DNA of 64,000 nucleotides from Amorphophallus konjac (lineage: Eukaryota; Streptophyta; Magnoliopsida; Alismatales; Araceae), in assembly GCA_022559845.1 (NCBI GenBank), contig JAHNEJ010000569.1, forward strand, positions 113,643-177,642, given 5' to 3'. Under the pieces are notes generated by a model. That model saw only the letters and a list, made by a program, of their open reading frames with translations. It did no database searches and was not told the DNA's origin. Positions 46,503 to 57,304 of this stretch are shown one piece after another (positions within the stretch are counted from its first letter, which is position 1; each line of letters opens with the position of its first letter). Made by a program: the position numbers and the translations under genes.

Positions 46503-46820
46503 GGACTCATTTGGTGTGTCGTGAAGTAACATAAAATATCAATTTTGAAATCACCAGTGTTAAGGGAATATGAAAAATAAGATTCTTGATTTTAAAATCA
46601 CCAGTTCTATAATCTCCCGCTTGTGATGTCTAGTAGTTTTGGACTAAAAATCAAAATCACTTTTAAAAAGGTGTCACATGGATCAGTCAGTTTTGAAACC
46701 CAATAATCTATAACATTCAAAATATAAAGAAAACACCGTAAAATAATGTTTGACATTCCCAGCATATGAAATTCGGTGTCAAACATGTGAAATGTGCTGT
46801 TTTACGACGTCTTATGGTCA
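46503..46820. mobile_element. PIF/Harbinger-like MITE, GG(A/G)(C/G)TCATTTGGTGTG family, copy 1
   Basis: It starts GGACTCATTTGGTGTGTCGT after TTA. The interior shares ATTCTTGATTTTA(A/G)(A/G)ATCA and ACTGAAAATCAAAAT-like blocks with 55,947-56,250. The right end near 46,820 is approximate. Confidence 0.6.
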
Positions 46821-46837
46821 GGCGATCATTTTCTTTA

Positions 46838-47117
46838 GGGTTTTTTACATGAAAATTATTGTTAAAAGTGAATTTGTAAAAAAATCATTCCTAAAAATGT
46901 ATTAGCAGATATATCATTGAGTTAATTCAAATAGTGCATAAATGTCATTTAAATGTGATTTTCTTACATGTTGTTGGTAAAAAGAAGTGATATGTATGTA
47001 AATAAATATGATATTTTTGCACAATTCAGATTACACGGTGATATATTTGTTAATATATTTTTAGGAATGATTTTTTTACAAATTCACTTTTAATAATAGT
47101 TTTCATGTAAAAATCCC
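46838..47117. mobile_element. Mutator-like MITE with 9 bp target duplication, copy 1
   Basis: The element is 280 bp. The left arm GGGTTTTTTACATGAAAATT is answered by GGGATTTTTACATGAAAACT from the right, and the pairing continues for about 75 bp (including GTGAATTTGTAAAAAAATCA and TATTAGCAGATATATCA-like sequence). TTTTCTTTA flanks both sides (46829-46837 and 47118-47126), a perfect 9 bp duplication. Long inverted repeats with a 9 bp duplication indicate the Mutator superfamily. Confidence 0.85.
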
Positions 47118-47126
47118 TTTTCTTTA

Positions 47127-47940
47127 AACAAAGAAAAGTAGACGACTCATTTAAATATTTATTCATCTTTCGACGAGAGTCCAATTGTGCCCACTTTCAT
47201 TGATGCATCTGTCACGTCACGCCTATCAATTTTTTAGATTTTTTTTAATTATCGGATGGAGATGTATCTTACACCGCAAGTTAAAAATTTAGAATGACCC
47301 GAATCTCACTTCACAAAAAAAATAAAAAAAAATACTTTGTGTACAACTAGGGTGTGTAATTAGGCTTTGAGTGTGTAATGAGCAATACTCTTTACATAAA
47401 ACAGTGTTAAAGAATTCTTTAAAAGATGCCAAATATATAAAGGAATATTGTCATCAGTCATCACTCATATATTACCACAAAGTTTAACAAGTACTAAAAT
47501 ACACAAAAAGATTATATTTTCGGCCAAATATTCTTCAACGCTTCGAACATCAACGGTCTGCCATATAAAATATAGGGGTTTTGTCCGTACACACTTCAAA
47601 TCTTTTTTTGTATTTAACATTATGCCCCTAGAATCATCTTATTAACCATGATACTTCTAAAATTTCAAGAAAAATCACCCGTATATCCTCCTAATTGGGA
47701 ATAATTTGTTAAATAAGAATCTCCTTAGGGAGAGTGGGGGGTAACTGCCCGAGGAAGGAGAGAAGAGAAATATGTTTTTTCTATTCTCTTTATTTTTATT
47801 TTTTTGTTTACTCGTTTTTTGAGAGGAGGGAGAGTGGTGGGTCGATTTTTTAATTGTATTCTCCTACGAAGTTGACTAACAAAAGATATTATCGTTCTAC
47901 CCCTCATTGAAACAGTGTGTGTGTAATTGTAAAGTTTGAC
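47127..47940. other. Gene-empty stretch
   Basis: AT-rich with a purine-rich patch at 47,730-47,840. No gene or clear element was seen. Confidence 0.5.
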
Positions 47941-47959
47941 TGAGGTTCGGTGCTACTCG

Positions 47960-48330
47960 ATAACTTAAAAAATAAAAATAATAAAATAATATATTTAATA
48001 ATATAAAATTTATAATTTTATTAAATTAATTATAATTTTGATATAAATTATATAATTTGTATAAAAATAGAGTTTTAAATTTTATAATTAAAAAAATAAT
48101 ATAATTTTAATTAAATAGCTTTTAAAATTTGAAGGAAGTAAAAAAAAGAGAATAGGTCGGGCCAACCCGCGGGCCAGACTTAAAGCCCGAGCTCGAGCTG
48201 TGGACTTAATCGGGCCGGACTTTTAGGCCCGGTTAAGAGTCCATGGGCCGGAAAAGTCTTTGCGACCCGACCCGAAATCGGGTCAGACCCGCGAGTCTGT
48301 CGGACCGGCCCGACCCATTGACAGCCCTAA
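47960..48330. mobile_element. hAT-like MITE (TAGGG-TGTCAAT family), copy 2
   Basis: The right end on the minus strand reads TAGGGCTGTCAATGGGTCGG, then CCGACAGACTCGCGGGTCTG and AGACTTTTCCGG. This parallels 22,897-23,070 over about 170 bp, followed in both by an AT-rich core. The left end is not clear. Confidence 0.6.
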
Positions 48331-48589
48331 TTCTTATATATATAAGTCAACTATTATTTTATATTGTTAGTGCCCACTAATCCAGTGGACACCTATTTGG
48401 GAGATAAGTCAGAGGTTCCAACCTGCTAATCCCTCTAGGGTTGGGGAGATTGCAAACCAGTGGTATACGGCCACCCCAATGGAGAGTGGCTTGGATGGTG
48501 ACTCTCCTCTTCCGCACTTTAGGGGGAGCACGTGCGTCTCTTTAAAGAGATATTTTTCAAAGTATTATTATATTCTCGAAATTTTTTTA

Positions 48590-48865
48590 GAATTTTTTAC
48601 GTAGAAACTATTGTTAAAAGTGAATTTACAAAAAATCATTCTTAAAAATGCATTAGCAGATATATCACTGTTAATCTGAATTGTTCAAAAATGTCATATT
48701 TATTTGCATGCACCACTTCTTTTTACCAATAACTTGTAAGAAAATCACACTTAAATGGTATTTATGCATTATTTGAATTAACTCAGTGATATACCTGCTA
48801 ATATATTTTTAAGAATAATTTTTTTATAAATTCACTTTTAACAATAATTTTCATACAAAAAATCC
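48590..48865. mobile_element. Mutator-like MITE, copy 2
   Basis: It belongs to the same family as 46,838-47,117, with the asymmetrical centre (ACTTCTTTTTACCAATAACT) in the opposite orientation. Inverted arms extend for about 75 bp. The possible 9 bp flanks are AT-rich and match only partly. The 48,331-48,589 stretch before it, with CCACTAATCCAGTGG and other short inverted repeats, was not identified. Confidence 0.8.
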
Positions 48866-49860
48866 AAAATTTTATTACCCATCTGGGCATGTTCGGGGCG
48901 AGATTGGTGCACAGTCTCTATAATCTCTCATCTCTAGTTCCTCTCTATTTTCGTGATGCAAGAAATTATTGTTTCATAATATTTTATTAGATATTAAAAC
49001 ATGTAAAACAAATATTAATATATGAATCACTAAACTCTGCTCCATTCCGATCTCTAATATATTGACCCAAGGATATCAAGGCCATGTATTGCCTAGTTTT
49101 TAATTGGAATTTGGAAGTACTTTTATATCTTTATAAACTTTATTACCATTATTTTTAAGAAGATATTAATGTTCGGAAGTATGCAGTTTTGGAAAGACTT
49201 TTGGCTTCTAATCAAAAGTTTCAATTTATAGCTTCCTAGATGGGGATAAAAATTATGTTATTAAAATTTTATTTTTTGTATCTATTGAAGATTAATTATG
49301 GCTATCTAATTTATATTTATTGGAGCATGATTTTTTTCTTTATTTTCATTTATGCCGCCATAATTATACGTTTACTTTTAAGACAATTATAACAATAACC
49401 TCTTACATGTATAATTTTGTAAATATCACCTTTACGGCTTTACGTACATATTAATTAATGTAACCTTACCGTGAGTCCGTGACAACATATGTACAGAAGT
49501 ATCCCTACCATTAGAGACCGTAACCTGCCATCAAGTGAATATAAGTTATATTATATATCTAACCTAAGTTAGAACTTAGAGTTAGAACGCAACTAGAGCA
49601 AAAATATATATTTCTAATCTCTTGACATGTTACTAAAGAAGTAGCCTTACTAGACTTACTGCATGAATGGAAATACAAGAATATCATTTCATTTTGGGGG
49701 GCCATCATTTCTTTTTAAACAGTAATTAATCGCTGGAGTGTTTTTTGCGTTTATGTCTAGGTAGTAAAGTTATTTTAATTAATATTACAAAGCATTTGTG
49801 CAATTATCATATAATAAAGATTATTTTTAAAATCATCCCTTCCCTTTTTCTCAGGGCGTT
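48866..49860. other. Gene-empty AT-rich stretch
   Basis: No coding, RNA or transposon feature is seen. Confidence 0.5.
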
Positions 49861-50945
49861 ACTTCGCGTTACTTCTCCCTCCCAAGTCCCAACCGCTCTC
49901 GTCCGGTTCCGGTAGCTCTCCCCGCTGGCCCCCCGGCAGCGACAGGCTCATTGCCGGCGATGGCGACCTTCTCATCTGTAGCGCTCAGGGAGAACTACTT
50001 CCCTCCCGTGCAGTCCCAGCCCTAGCAGATAACTACTTCTTGTCCAGGTATATGTTCTTCTGTGGATCGGTATCTTACAATGACCCTCTAGTTGTAATCC
50101 GAGTTTTTTTTTTCCAATTCTAGAACGCAATAGTAGAATTCTTCGATTTTCCGAAGAGTATTCTGACAAAGCCGGAGAAACTCGGGGAAGAGCCGAGCTG
50201 GTGACAGTTCTGGCAACCGTGTGTTGGGAATGCTGCTGTTCTTTTTTTAGAGTTTTGATTGGCTCCTCTGGTTCTTACTGAATTGTGGAGGCATTTCTGC
50301 AGTTGGGATATCCTTCTCTTCCATTATTCGTGGTTCGTTTGGTACTTTTCCCCGATGGAACATTTTCCGGTTTGCTGGTTGTCGTAATTGTTGAGATGAT
50401 GCTAGTTGAATTCTGATTTGCCTCCCTCCGATTTGTTCTGCTTGAATGCCGTTGCTGTTGATAATTAATTGCTTGCTTTGTTAATGAAAGGTATGCCTGT
50501 ATGGCAGCCGACAACCAGCAACAGACTGAGTGGATGCACCGGAAGGGATCTTCAAACACCTGTCCTTTGTTTGATCGGAGCAGATGCAGTTGATCATTTA
50601 AATTTGGAAAAGGACTGGAGGAAGAGGAGGGAGGGATTAGTTGGCAGATGTTTCCACTGGGGCATGTGATTTTGTATAAATTGGCAGTTTTTGAATGGAC
50701 TAAATCCTACTTGAGAGGGATTGGATTTAGATGTGGGTGTCGGTCTGGTTTCATCCGGGATGTTACTCTTTCTTCTTGCGCGGTGAGAAGTGTGGCGTGG
50801 CATTTCTCTTCTTTTCTGTTAATAGGTGTGTTCTTTGCTCAGAGGATCCCATTTTGAGGCAAAATAGTTGAATTATTGATTTGAGTTATGTCCGCCTGAA
50901 CTGAAGTCATTTGTCGCTGGGGCCCTTGCTGATAAGTAGAATTTT
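49861..50945 (+). other. Possible 5' end of an unidentified gene
   Basis: GC jumps abruptly at 49,860, with CT-rich leader-like DNA. ATG at 49959 opens a 22-codon frame (MATFSSVALRENYFPPVQSQ) ending at 50025, followed by CTTGTCCAG|GTATATG, a good donor. An acceptor-like TTCCAATTCTAG lies at 50,113-50,124. The following DNA (to about 50,870) shows no recognisable protein. It may be a gene cut off by the LINE insertion at about 50,950, a non-coding transcript, or a dead gene. Confidence 0.35.
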
Positions 50946-50949
50946 TTTT

Positions 50950-53280
50950 TCTTTGTCATCTTTTTTTTCCCATTAAGTAAAACGGTAAATAGCAGAAGCG
51001 GTACAAGAGTAGGGGGGAGGAGAGAGAGATATCCAAACTAAAAGAGACGAAAGGGGCCACGAACAACAAAAGAGAGATAGACCTACAAAGCCGCTAAGAG
51101 AAACCCATAACCCAAATAAGGTCCAAAGAAACAGAAACAAGACCAAAGAAGTCAAATCAAAGAGACCGCTAGCTAAAGTCTGAGACTGTAGGACTCGAGG
51201 TGATTGGGCCTACGTCGATTCTTTCTTTTGCTCCTGCGGGCGAGCTGGAAAGAAGTATCAAACTCCAGGCCCTGCTCATCAACCGAACTATCAAACTCGT
51301 CGGGGGCAGCATCATGAACCGGAGGGTGGATATCCTGTTGCAGCGGTAGCGCAGGGGAGTCCTGGAGAGCATCAGGCGAGGCAGTCGAGGGAGGCTGCTG
51401 GTTAGGGACGTCATAGGCGGAACCACCGATAGCTTGGATGTAGGCAGCAGGTGGTGGAGGAAGGTCGTCGCGAGACTCAACTCGCAAAGTCAGGATCACG
51501 TCGTGGGGGGTTGCAAGGCCAGCGGAGACAGCGCCAAAGGCGTTGCAACAACGCAAGGCCGAAGGAGACCAAATGTCCCAGGCAGAGAAAAAGCTGGAAG
51601 AGCGTTGACTTCATCCCTCATCGCACGCAGAGCAGTCAAACGGGCCAACCGCTCCGCTTCCTTAGGGAGGACGATGTCATCCGGCCCGTCAGAGCAGTCG
51701 GGATGGCCAGAGAAGCACCGTCAGGGAGGTCTGCTGACTGGCCGGAGACGCACTCGGCCCCCATCTTGTCACCACCTTCGGAAGAAGCAAACGCTGCAGG
51801 GGAAGGAACCACCTGACGCACCACCGGGGAGGTGGCAGGGACCACCGCAGGAGCAGCCGTGGCGAGCAGAAAAGCGGGTGGTGGCTGAACCTCGACTCCC
51901 GAAGGGGCAGCCGGCTCAGGAGGCGCCGAAGGAGCAGCAGAGGCAATGACGGTTGGAGCAGCACCAAAGGCGGATGGAGGAGCCACAAGGGGCTTACGTG
52001 GGGCGGCTGGAGGGGCAACAGGCGGCGAGACGGTCGGGTCCTTTGATGGGCCATCAGCAGAAGAGCCAACAGGCACTGGTTTTGGGTCAACACCCCCTGG
52101 ACTGTCGGGGGTAGGAGGCTGAGATCCAGAAGAGAAAGGGCCCTCCACAGACGGCACAGGCCGTAGGAAGGGCGGTTCAGCACCAGAACCCAGCGCGGCC
52201 TTCGACGGACAGGAAGCAGCCGCAGAGGCCACGAGAGCTACGTTGGAGGGCAGCCCTACACCCACGGGCGGCTGGAGCCCCGTGGAGCATGGGGTAGCAG
52301 TGGGCGGAGAGGAGCTGGGCAGGACGACGCCAGGCGCAGCAGAAGAACCAACCATCGAGTAGGGTCCAAACGCATCAGCAGGCATGTGCGACGCCCCAAC
52401 AGCAGGGGGAATGGCGCAGGTAGCAGCAGCATCCAGGGGTCTGGCACCCACAGCAAGGGGGCTGGGGGAGGCAAGCAGAGGCCCCGCAAAGGAGGAAGTG
52501 GCAGGGGAGGCCTGCACACGACCCTGCGGAGGAGGCCTTGCAGGGACAACATGCTTAACGGACAACACCGGGGCAGCACTGGTGAGGACGGCAGAATCCG
52601 CTGGAGGCGTTAGGGACAGACCCTCACCCAACGGGGGAGGGGGGCCAGAGGGCGGACCCGGTCGGACTGCACTAGGAGCGGCCTTCCTTGTTTGCTTGGG
52701 TCCAGACGGCTCGGAGGGACGAGTAGCAGCATCGTCTGAGGAGCGGTCCTGATCCACGTTTTTGCATTTGGCAGGAAGGTGCCCAAGGCGTTTACAGGCA
52801 GGGCAAAACAGGGGAGGTTCCTGGTAAGCCAACGGCTGCCAGAACCCTTTGTTGCCATTGCCAAGCCAGATGCGATGTGGGAGTTTGATGGAAACATCTA
52901 ACTGAACGCATACACGGGCAGCTTCAGTGCGAGCAAGACAGAGGGTGTTTCGATCGACCTGGAGGACTGGCCCAAGGCTGCCGGCGATGGAATGGAGCAA
53001 AGCTTGATCATAGTAGTTGACGGGAAGTCCCGGCAGATCTACCCAAACAGGAACAAAAGGCGAATCCTCAGATGGAGAGAAGTCTTAAGTCCACTGGGAG
53101 AAGACAAATAACCTGCCCCTCACATAAAGGGATTCCTTCAAAAACACTTGCATGAAATCCTCACGGTTTTGAAACCTGAGGAGCAAATGACGAGGATCTA
53201 AGGCACTGATGAAAAAATCCTGGGTGAACTTGAACCGTTGCACAAGATGAACTCTAATGTCTTGAAAAGAAGGACACTAC
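50950..53280 (-). mobile_element. L1-type LINE with ORF1 but no ORF2
   Basis: On the minus strand the order is: DUF4283 region (from about 53,280), CCHC zinc knuckle, Pro/Ala-rich region, a basic ORF1 end (LARRSKRKNRRRPNHL), then about 200 bp of T-rich 3' UTR ending TTTACTTAATGGGAAAAAAA near 50,967. The reverse-transcriptase/endonuclease ORF2 that should follow ORF1 is absent. The 5' end looks truncated. A target duplication was not found. Confidence 0.75.
51173..53273 (-). pseudogene. LINE ORF1 protein (DUF4283 and CCHC zinc knuckle), broken
   Basis: ORF1 proteins of plant L1 elements bind element RNA. On the minus strand, about 53,270-53,001 gives a DUF4283-like region (FKFTQDFFISALDPRHLLLR, then VPVWVDLPGLPVNYYDQALL) with a TAA stop at 53087-53085. 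The frame is then open from 53000 to 51636 (454 codons): HRIWLGNGNKGFWQPLAYQE, the knuckle CPACKRLGHLPAKC, then about 300 residues rich in Pro, Ala and Ser. The C-terminal part (RRSKRKNRRRPNHLESYS) continues in another frame in 51556-51173. At least one stop and one frameshift break it. Confidence 0.82.
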
Positions 53281-54088
53281 CTGCAAGGATTTGGAAGGTG
53301 GCTGATCTTGCCCAGTATAATATAATCGGCATATCTAATAAAAGGATGGTTTAGTGGTTTTGTATCAGAAAGTTACCGATGGTAAGTTGGTAATCTTGCT
53401 TATATGTTTAACAATCTGGGTCTTTTTCTTGCTTAATTTCCCTGGTTATAAGTTTTTTTCTTTACTATATTACTATGCTGTTGTGGACCTGATACTACAA
53501 CTTTCATTCATTCGTCTGGGTGCACATTCACTTGTGAACTTAAAACCTTTTTGGCGGACATGGATGGATAATTCAACTCATAACTTGACTCAGATTACGA
53601 ATAGTATCTGTGACCAGAGAATCCAAGAGCTACTAGAGAGAGAGAGAGATTTATAAGGGCTGGTGGCTTGTGCGAGAAGAACAAGGAGGGAGGGGGGAGA
53701 TCAGGTGGCCAAGACAGGCAGGAAGATCTCAACATTTACACAAGGAACACAAGTAAATATTCCCCTGTATTAAAATTTATAGTAGTATGATAAGAAACCA
53801 AGAAAAAGCAAAAACTTAAACTGCTAGGGAAAGGAACATCAGGTCATGTTACACTTGAAGCCACATGATTTCATTACACCACTTCCATTTATTTCATATT
53901 ATCACTGAATAACCACAGCATACACTATACATAATATAATAAATAGTTTGTGGCATTTGCCCTTGCCGATCATCAAGATTGAGCCTAACCTACCAACCAC
54001 ACGGCTGTCTACTTAACATTGGAAGCACCGAAACAGTGAACATTTGACCCAACGACTTTTGCAATGAAGCCAAACAACAAAGGGCAGA
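53281..54088. other. Gene-empty stretch between the LINE and the dehydrogenase gene
   Basis: It contains AGAGAGAGAGAG at about 53,636 and AT-rich DNA. The 3' UTR of the minus-strand dehydrogenase gene probably occupies the last few hundred bases, 53,800-54,088. Confidence 0.5.
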
Positions 54089-57043
54089 TCATGTGGGCTT
54101 CATCACATTTTCAACCAGCTTCTGCAACTTTTCGTTTTTGAGTCTTTCCATGTACACCATGCTTTCTTGACATCTGTACCTGTAAAAGGTTCAAAAAAAA
54201 TGTATAAATCCAGAAAATCTTCAATGTTTGAGAAGTCCAATCAGGCCTTGCCCGTTGGCATTACAATTGACCACAACAACCCTTGGATGCTTTGACTAAG
54301 CCTAGGACATCACATACATGAAAACCACATATGATGGCGCACTCAACCAGAAAGATGTGGCATTATACATTTTCCTCTGTGCTGTTGGTTGCCAAATTAC
54401 GATGGATCAAGTTACCAATTCAGTTGTTCAGGCAACAAGATAAACCAAGTAATCTACCCATCTTGTTGCCTTTTTACTCTCATGATCACCCCACCACCCT
54501 CACCCCCACTCCCACAATTTCAGCCCCAGCTCAGTTTGGACACAGCATCCATTTCATGAGGCAATGGTTGTGCTCAAGTGAGCCACAGTGTGCGGGCTTT
54601 GATGTCATGATTGTTGGCATGCAACTTTTGTATAATAGGACATAACCATATTGTCTCTATATCTCTTCATAAGTTAGATTAGAAGTGTATGCTACATTTT
54701 CTCTCTCTCTCTTTATCAGTTAGATGAAAGGTGTTCTTCATATTACCTTGATGGTATCAAAATCAAGGGAGACAAAGTTTCAGCAAGCTTTATAGCATCC
54801 TTCTCTGATTTCACTACTTTGTTGAAGCAAAAGTATCTTCCACTTGTGGATGGGTCCTCAAGCACACGAATGTGGACATCAACAAGGAAGGAAATGTCTA
54901 CAGACGCTAGAACTCCATTCTCTTGCATCTTGTCTGCACCTGTTGGTTTATAACAGAAATAGATGTGTAAATGAGAAATAAATTGCTCGCATATTTGAAT
55001 CTTCCAAGAACACTGACCAGATGCTAGATTGATGGCATAAATGTTCTATAGTTTGATGGTGAAAAATGGTTCATATTCATTCAGAGAGTCAAATTGGAAA
55101 ACCTTGTAGAATTTACATCAGTGCGGGATGTTTAAAAGTAAAGAGCAAGACATGGGAACTATGTGAGAGATTTATGCACAAGGCTGATCCCAACTTTGTG
55201 CAGGCCGATGACTATGCTGTTTTTCTCGTTGACTTGCTGAATTATTTTCAATGTTGTCTGATGGATCAGATATATCAGATATCACTTAAAATGTTAGTCT
55301 TGTGTTTTCTATTTATAGTGTTTTCAGCATAGTCATTATCTACACCCTTGCAAAGGAAGATCCTAATGATGCATGATGGACAAGAAGCAAAAAACAAAAA
55401 TGTTTCTGCCGTCCCTTCCTCGATATTGTATATGAAGAAAATTTTCTTGCGGGTAACCTAGCTATATTCGTGGAAGTTCCAACATGCTGCTTTTAGATAA
55501 TCAAAAAATGCAAATTCGGTAAATATATGTATGTATATTTATATATATATATATTATGTAGATGTTCTGTTTGATACTGGTGTCGTGAGAGTGCGAACGA
55601 AATGTGTAGATATTCTGTGGCTTTCCCTTTCCCGTACATATTCGTATTATTGGAGCCCGGATGTGGTTTAAAAAGGAAGAGCCAAGTGATGTGCATAGAA
55701 GAGCGGCGCTATACCTTTCAGGTACGATAGTGTTGATAACCCATTTTGGTTGGCAATGCCAGGTCCGATAACGACGGCTGCATTGATGGAGACCATGTTC
55801 AACATCCGTTCCATGGCCAGTGCCCATGCAGCTTGCTCGGACAGTGTTTTTGCGAGGGCATACCACAACTGCAAGGTTAGCAAAAGCAAATCTTATTCAG
55901 GCATTTCCACTAATGGATGCTTATATGTTCCCTCGACTTCTAAGCTAGGGGTGTCAATTTGGTTTGTGGTAAAATATCGACTTTAAAATCACCAGGTTTA
56001 AATCCCATGAAGATACAATTCTTGATTTTAAGATCATTGGCTTTAGTTTTCGGTGATTTTGTACTGAAAATCAAAATTGGTTAAGAAAGATGCCGCATGA
56101 ATTCACTGGGTTTGAAAGTCAGCAATTTATGACACTCTAAACATTAAAAAAACCATAAAATAACTTATAGCATTCCAAACATGTAAAAAAAAGTGATTTC
56201 ATGCCATTTTACGATGTTTTACTGCATTTCATGGCACACCAAATGACCCCTTAATTAGTATTAGATCAACATATTCCACATAACATTTTTTATAAACGTA
56301 CATCCTTTTTACAAGAAAACCTTGATTTCATTTTGAGAAGATTTCTACCATACTGGTTACCTTGAGCTTTTTGCAGAGGTCAACGTCACTCCAACACCTT
56401 TCGTCTACATCCCTGATAGTTTTTATGTTCTCCTTCCAAATCCCCGCCGCCAAGGAAGAGGAGAAGACGAGCTTCTCGATGGTGTGCGTTTGAGCACATG
56501 CCTCCACCACGTTGATGGCCCCTCTCACCTCCATGTCGACAGCAGCCTCCTAAGCAATCACCCATCATCGACATCGAGGGGAAAAGACAGGAGAAAGTTC
56601 AATTTTCTGAGAAGGGGGGGTTGTAAAGTAAAGATCAAAACAAGAGGTGAGAAGGCCGAAGGCCTTAGATGGGCTTTACGTCATAAGCATCTGGGTCATC
56701 AAGAGAGCAGAACAAAGCTGAACAGCCGTTCAGGGCTGTGAGGATGCTCTGATAGTCCAGGACATCCATCACAAACAGACTTAACCTCTCCTTGCCCATC
56801 GTCGACTTCATTTCTCTAATCCTCCTTGTTATGTCCGTCTCCTCTGCAACAAAAGAAAACACCAAGAGTGAGGTAGAGACAGACAGGAGAGAGTGTTCGT
56901 GGGTGTTGTTTTAGGATACATGTACCATGGCTCCTAAGTGCTCCATGCACTGTGTAACCTCTGTTAAGCAATTCCTTCAGGATCCAAAAGCCTACGTAGG
57001 AAGATGCATCAAGGACGCAGACCTTGGGCTTCTCAAGTGCCAT
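54089..57043 (-). CDS. Cinnamoyl-CoA-reductase-like short-chain dehydrogenase
   Basis: This is a member of the extended SDR family related to cinnamoyl-CoA reductase (SNL6-like); the substrate is unknown. Exons: 57043-56926, 56843-56680, 56549-56361, 55868-55715, 54939-54747, 54179-54089. All are GT-AG and in phase, giving 302 residues, a normal length for this subfamily. The N-terminus MALEKPKVCVLDASSYVG replaces the usual TGxxGxxG nucleotide-binding glycines except the last, as in other CCR-like proteins I recall. A downstream RGYTVHGALRS follows. Ser-rich VFSSSLAAG is at 122-130 and the catalytic WYALAK gives Y160 and K164. The true-CCR signature NWYCYGK is missing, so lignin CCR activity is doubtful. 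The frame is open upstream to 57304 through a (CT)n tract encoding Ser-Leu repeats; I take that as 5' UTR. Confidence 0.93.
55947..56250. mobile_element. PIF/Harbinger-like MITE in the dehydrogenase gene, copy 2
   Basis: It lies in intron 3. Read from the right it starts GGGGTCATTTGGTGTGCCAT, preceded by TTA on that side (56251-56253 in TTAATTAG). The left end GGGGTGTCAATTTGG is weaker. Internal blocks match 46,503-46,820 in the same family. Confidence 0.65.
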
Positions 57044-57304
57044 CTCCAAGCACAAACTCGTAGTCTTGGGTGCACAGAGGGAGAGAGAGAGAGAGAGAGA
57101 GAGATGGTGAACGTTGGGTAACATGTCTGCGGCAGAGCCCTGTGTGTTCTTAAAAGATATGGTCTGTTGTCTCTGGTGATGGGGTGGTGGGGGCCAACGG
57201 CAATTACTACGTGGGGAGAGGCTGTAGCAACAGAGACAAGAGGAATCGCCAACAGGCAACAAGGGTGGAGACGATGAGCGAAGGGGTAGAGAGAGCCTAA
57301 ACAC

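Noticed and set aside
51434..52752. Plus-strand frames opposite the LINE ORF1
   Set aside because: They are shadows of the GC-rich minus-strand ORF1, which has the real DUF4283 and CCHC motifs.
57044..57304. N-terminal extension of the CCR-like protein by 87 codons
   Set aside because: The frame is open but includes a (CT)n run giving Ser-Leu repeats; relatives start at the MALEKPK-like position.
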